This document shows, one piece after another, positions 59,757 through 64,000 of a stretch of DNA of 64,000 nucleotides; position 1 is the first letter of the stretch, and each line of letters begins with the position of its first letter. Under the pieces are notes generated by a model, which saw only the letters and a list, made by a program, of their open reading frames with translations, did no database searches and was not told the DNA's origin. Source of the DNA: Aquanectria penicillioides. Taxonomy: Eukaryota; Ascomycota; Sordariomycetes; Hypocreales; Nectriaceae. The position numbers and the translations under genes were made by a program. The stretch is taken from the NCBI GenBank assembly GCA_003415625.1, contig PYIU01000005.1, positions 625,001-689,000 of the forward strand, in the 5' to 3' direction.

Positions 59757-61826
59757 CAAACATTACTGCACCATCACCCGCAAGAGCGCCACCGTACCCC
59801 ATGACAGACAGCCAGGTCAAGCCAAAGCCAAGCCGGAGCGATAAAGGCCGAGATAGGGAAGATGTCGGGTCCATTCTTCGGCTCCATGGGGCCCTCGCCC
59901 AGCAGGACTTGTCGAGGGGCGATCCTCGTTACTGCTATCCGATGGGCTCCTCCATCTGCTTCGCTTGACTGTCGTTGTCTCCCGCAGGGCTGTGATATCT
60001 ATCTTCTTGTGAGGAGGAGGGGTTCGCGATGTGGTTCCTTTCGGCTCCCTTGCCTGTTCAACTGTAACCTTCTGAGCTGCACCCTCCGGCATAAACGGCG
60101 CCCAGGTAATTAGCAAAGCTGCATTCATCATCTTCGAAATCTGTAACATGTGCTCCCACCGACGAGGCAATCTGCTTTGTGTGTGTTCCTGTCTGAGGTG
60201 CTGAGGTGCTGGATGGAGATCACGCCGTTACAGAGGGCTGCATTGGTCCGAAGAGTCACCTCCATGGACATGGATGCTTGTCAGGGAGGACCTCCCCTGA
60301 GAAGCGACATCTCATTGGCAGGCTCCATCAGCAAGAGGGAGGGTCATCACCCCCTGAGGCCTGCCGCCGATAGTGCGTTCTAGCAGGTGTCGCAACCCTG
60401 TGATCCAAAAGGGATCCATACGGGGGCCCCATCGTGGGCTCCACAACGAGGTCATTCAAAGCCTCAACGCCCGCTGGAGGTCCTGATTGGGAATCTGGGA
60501 CTGAGCTCCGTGCAGGGGAAAGGGGATGGGGCAAGCAGGACTCCCATGCCTCTTTGAGTGTTTGAGAGTCCCAAGGACAAAGGGCCAGGGACCACGGCCC
60601 CAGGAGCCAGGCGTGCCAGGTCCCAGAAGACGGGATGAGGAAGACATGAGCGGCGTTGCAGGACATGGTGTGGCATGAATGAGGGAGGCGAGCAGGCCCT
60701 GGTCCATGCCGCGATCCCCAAGTGCCAACTGGCATTGAGTCCAATCCATCGCCTCTCTGTTGCCCTCTCCCATGGAACACGGCATCCAATCGTCCACCAA
60801 GCAAGGGGGTAATGGGGATCGCTTGCAGCGTGCCTGAGACGCTGAGTGGACGTCTGGCGCTACTTGGCCACTGGCGTCGGGGACTACTGCGTGGCCAAGT
60901 TGTGTCTACTTGACGGACGGGGCGCCATGATTGGCTTCAAGCGCCACTGAGGGGGCCCTTTGAGCCTGGTCAGTTGTGCTGCTGGCTGATATCTGTAGCT
61001 ATAATGGATACTGTGCATGTTGTGCGTGCTGTACGTGCGAGAGGCTGTCCTGCGGCGTCCGTCTACCGGTATAGTAGTGGATGATCTTGCTACAGTATGT
61101 TCTGCGGATGCTGCTGTAAACAAAGCAAGCAAAGCCAAAACGACGCAGACGAGCGGGCGGACGAACAAAATAGACACAAGCCATTGCTGATTGGATTGGG
61201 GGAACAGAGCCCATCCCCCCGTTCCTTTTCTCTTCCCGCGGGTGTAACAGTCGGCCTGTGCATGTGTGTGTGTGTGTGTCTGCGTGAGGGAACATAACCT
61301 AGCGTTGCAGTGAAGAGGTGATGAGCGGGTGAGGATGGATTGGATGGGATGGGATGGTCAGTCAAGTGTGCGCGCGTGCGTGTGCGAGCGAGAGCCAGTC
61401 CATTGAAGACCGGTAGAAGCCGTACTGTCTTCACGCACTGTCCTTAAGCGTCCTTTCTTCAGGCACATTGCCATTTCGTCCGTTTAGCCCCAGAGCGAGT
61501 TTCTAAGCCATTACAAGCCTGCCCGTGTAGCCGGGTTTGGTGACTCCCTAACTTATCACACCGCTGATGGCTGTGGCCCAGTCTGCTTCATTCCAGCATC
61601 TTGGGAAGGCTTGTTAGGAAAGAAAGGAAGAAACAAAGAAAAAAAAAAGAGAACCCCTTCGTCTCGGCCAGGGAAGCCGAACCGACCGAAGAGATGTGGG
61701 AGCCGGATGTCTCTTGACATTAAGAGTCAAGATAATATTTAATTACCCCATTAGCAGAAAGCATACCAACGCGCGGGCACGCGTCCAAGCGGGATGCCCG
61801 GGACCAAAGCCCTCTGTACTTCGTAC

Positions 61827-61849
61827 CTACCTACCGACATCGTAGGTAG
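61827..61849. promoter_or_regulatory. 8-bp hairpin CTACCTAC/GTAGGTAG with 7-nt loop
   Basis: A perfect stem at 61827-61834 and 61842-61849. It sits beside an AT-rich patch (TAATTAATTA and AATATTTAATTA) about 250 bp before the long ATG-free zone, so it may be part of the promoter of the truncated last gene. Function is inferred from position only. Confidence 0.25.
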
Positions 61850-62101
61850 AGGTAGGCACGCAGCCGGTAAGCCCAGCTAATTAATTACTGGGCGTCGTCG
61901 CTAGTGATGACGCTGATGGATGGGTGGCCCCTTGTTCCCAAGTGTGTTGTTCCCGGGGTCGGAGATCGTACAGTGGCAATACACTGTGATTAATGTACCC
62001 GTGTCCTTCCAGTTGCTGCTAGGCTGCCTGATCCACTGCCACCTTTGCCGGCTCCGGCTCCCGTGAGTACTCGCTCACAGTATGCCGTGCTCCTGTTTTC
62101 T

Positions 62102-63726
62102 ATGCTCTCACTGTACTTTAGCCACCCACCAGGCTGGGCCACCCCCAACTGGGCTGCAATTGGAAAGGAAATAGTCGCCCCCTCCAGCAGGCCCCCTCGA
62201 CCCTCCCGAGTCCCAGTCGCGCCTGCCTTGCCTCGCACCCTGCACTTTCCTTCTTCCCACCCCCTTCCAAATCCAAACCTAATCCAATTCACCCGTTCGT
62301 TCGTGCTTTCCGTTCGCTCTCTGGCCCCGTTCGTGCTTTCCCCAGCCCAGCATAACCGCCAAACCCTCTTTTTCCCTCCGCCCACTCCTCTCGCCCACAT
62401 TCCCACTCCCACTGCTCGCTCTTCCTTTCTTCCTATTTTTTTTTTCCCTCTCTTCCTCCTCTCACTCTCGAATTTCTCTCCACCACTTCCTTTTTCCTCT
62501 CTTCCCTTTTACCTCCACCGCTCACCCGCCCTCCCTTCTTTCTTTCCTCTCTCTATCTCTCTCTTTCCGCCCGCTCGCCTCGTTCGCCTCGTTTTCTCCC
62601 TGCGTTCGCTCTCGCGTTGCCGAGTTTGTTCGTCATTGGCTCTCCGCCCGCTCGCCCGCTTCTGCTCGCCTCGCCTCGCACCGCACCGCATCGCATCGCA
62701 TCCTCCTTCGGGCTTCAAGAAACAAAACTGCAAGATACTGGAAACAAAGATCAATACATCCAGCCCTTGGTTCTGGAAAGGCGCATCTGCTGGTGATACT
62801 CACCATTTTTAATCTCTGTACTTTATTCTTCGTCGATTCTTTGCTTTTTCTGGCGCGCACACCAACCGCCCTTCACCACTACGTCCTAATTTCCACCCGA
62901 CCATCAAAAATCCCAACTGTGGTTCTCGGAACAACCACCATCGGAGAAAAGTTACTAAAACAAACCCAAAAAAAAGGAAGAAAATTCTCGGAGGAACTAA
63001 GAAGGCTTCCCGAAATTCACACCTGGATCAAAAACTGTCTCGTTTTGTCGTCTTGGACAGACAAATCCAGCTGGTGCTCGCGTGTTAAGTCGTGTGTACA
63101 TCACCCGACTCGCCGCTTGGAGCGTGAATCCCTCTCTCGGTCCCCTTCGACCCGCCATCATCCACCAACCATCATCACCATCACTCGCGTGGCGCTCAGT
63201 CATCACCCGACCTCGGCCTGACGCACTTGACGCCTCGACGTCTCCTTCGTTCGAGCCGCCCCCATCTCATTCCGAGAAGGGAGTCACCACCTCATCGCTT
63301 CCTTCTTTCGATCGCGTCTTCGCATCGCCCTTTCATTCACATTATTCTCGTGCCTTTCTTGCATTCAATATTGTTCATTTTTAATTCCCAACGCGAGCTG
63401 AAAATCTCGTGTGAACCGCTCTTTGGCAGTCTGCTCGATCGAAATACCACGCTTTCTTGGATTTGCGTTTCACCTCGCCCGACGCGACAAACTGCCCTCG
63501 TCTCTTGCTCCAGCATCATCGATTTTCCGAAATCATCGTCCCGTCTGAGATACCCGCACCACATAATTTTTACACAGCTCGATTCTACGAATCCCACCAA
63601 ACTTTTGTAATTTCGACACAGATCCATCTCCGTCAAAGAGATCATCAACCCACGTTCATTCTTCTCAACGACTTCAACCATTTATTTTTACACTCAATTT
63701 ACTCCCGTTATAGCTACTTTTGAGCC
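62102..63726 (+). promoter_or_regulatory. exceptionally long ATG-free leader region of the last gene
   Basis: After the ATG at 62102-62104 no ATG occurs on the plus strand until 63727, while CAT occurs about 34 times in the same DNA (hand count). The sequence is C/T-rich, with pyrimidine tracts at about 62.4-62.6 kb and CGCAT/CGCAC pentamers at 62665-62702. This is what selection against upstream starts in a scanned 5' UTR would leave. The precise transcription start and any introns are not known. Confidence 0.65.
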
Positions 63727-64000
63727 ATGGACGCAGGCGGTCTCGCTCAAATGACTTCCAACGGTTTCGCTACCTCGAACGGATTGGCCATGCCTTCCGG
63801 AGGTCTTGCTGCCCGCCGTGGTGGCCAAAATGTCAAGCCCCTCTCATTTGATACGATCAAGCAGAGCAAGGACAACAAGGACAACGGAGCCCCCACCCCT
63901 CGCACCAGCCGCTCTCATCTGCTCGCTGGTCTGCGAACCGCTCCCAAGTCCGCCACTGCCGCTTCATTCGGCCCTCAGTCTCCCACGGCGACTGGCCCCT
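63727..64000 (+). CDS. start of an unrecognised fungal protein, truncated by the window end
   Basis: The ATG in TGAGCCATGGAC is the first start after about 1.6 kb. The 91 codons that fit are open. They are rich in Gly, Ser, Ala and Thr at first, then contain ARRGGQNVKPLSFDTIKQSK and SRSHLLAGLRTAPK, with Ser/Thr-Pro sites. It looks like the disordered N-terminus of a regulatory or RNA-associated protein conserved among ascomycetes, but I cannot name the family. The long leader fits a translationally controlled gene (inference). The 3' part lies outside the window. Confidence 0.75.
   Translation, partial: MDAGGLAQMTSNGFATSNGLAMPSGGLAARRGGQNVKPLSFDTIKQSKDNKDNGAPTPRTSRSHLLAGLRTAPKSATAASFGPQSPTATGP

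Larger units (their letters stand above)
51403..62101. other. gene desert of about 10.7 kb
   Basis: No gene supported. About 52.6-53.5 kb is purine-rich on the plus strand. About 54.3-56.1 kb is visibly AT-richer, with many stops in all frames, and may be an old decayed insert. 56.2-61.5 kb is GC-rich with overlapping spurious frames. A pentamer array lies at 58046-58155 and a hairpin at 61827-61849. No tRNA-like A/B box pair was found. Confidence 0.5.

Noticed and set aside
62045..62812. 255-codon plus frame rich in Ser, Pro, Phe and Leu
   Set aside because: Falls in the C/T-rich leader; a pyrimidine-rich strand gives Ser/Pro/Leu/Phe codons without stops.

Overview
This window looks like nuclear DNA of a filamentous ascomycete, most likely a Sordariomycete and plausibly Hypocreales (inference). 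The genes are single-transcript and scattered on both strands. Most have short 5' introns of about 50-75 nt with GTAAGT-like donors, CTRAC-type branch sites and AG acceptors. The ARP1 and PRP2 proteins are close to known filamentous-fungal/eukaryotic orthologues. Intergenic DNA is long and rich in microsatellites and homopolymers. I see no rRNA, no convincing tRNA, no CRISPR array and no intact transposon.

Layout. 0-9 kb: a small glyoxalase-fold protein (-), about 3 kb of empty DNA, a secreted multicopper oxidase (+), and convergent to it a seven-exon amino-acid permease (-). 10-21 kb: a 2-oxoglutarate/Fe(II) dioxygenase of the prolyl-4-hydroxylase type (+) ends 82 bp from the converging PRP2/DHX16 spliceosomal helicase (-). 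PRP2 is divergent from an ER-luminal DnaJ co-chaperone with a C-terminal HDEL (SCJ1, +). Next comes a giant RS/RE-rich, proline-rich fungal protein (-). 24-31 kb: ERV41, a COPII vesicle cargo protein (-), and a GPI-anchored GH76 mannanase-like wall protein (+). 34-40.5 kb: a small GRGGAGN-repeat protein (+), then the divergent pair ARP1 (dynactin actin-related protein, -) and an MBP1/Res2-type APSES cell-cycle transcription factor (+). 40.5-50.4 kb is a gene desert. 50.4-51.4 kb: a conserved-looking single-pass membrane protein whose reading frame appears broken by one base. 51.4-63.7 kb is a second desert, with an AT-richer island at about 54.3-56.1 kb. The last 274 bp are the start of a gene that runs off the window.

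The genes do not form a cluster or operon. They are mainly housekeeping: splicing, ER folding and ER-Golgi traffic, dynein transport, G1/S control, wall assembly and amino-acid uptake. I found no evidence of a new multi-gene system. The most interesting non-gene signal is strand-specific absence of ATG immediately upstream of several starts. The clearest case is about 1.6 kb before the truncated final gene, where ATG is absent on the coding strand while CAT occurs about 34 times. This suggests very long, scanning-competent 5' leaders and partly explains the 'deserts'. Other points of note are a GC-AG intron in SCJ1, an 8-codon uORF and CGCG-rich motif cluster at the MBP1 promoter, and a probable one-base frameshift at about 51.2 kb.
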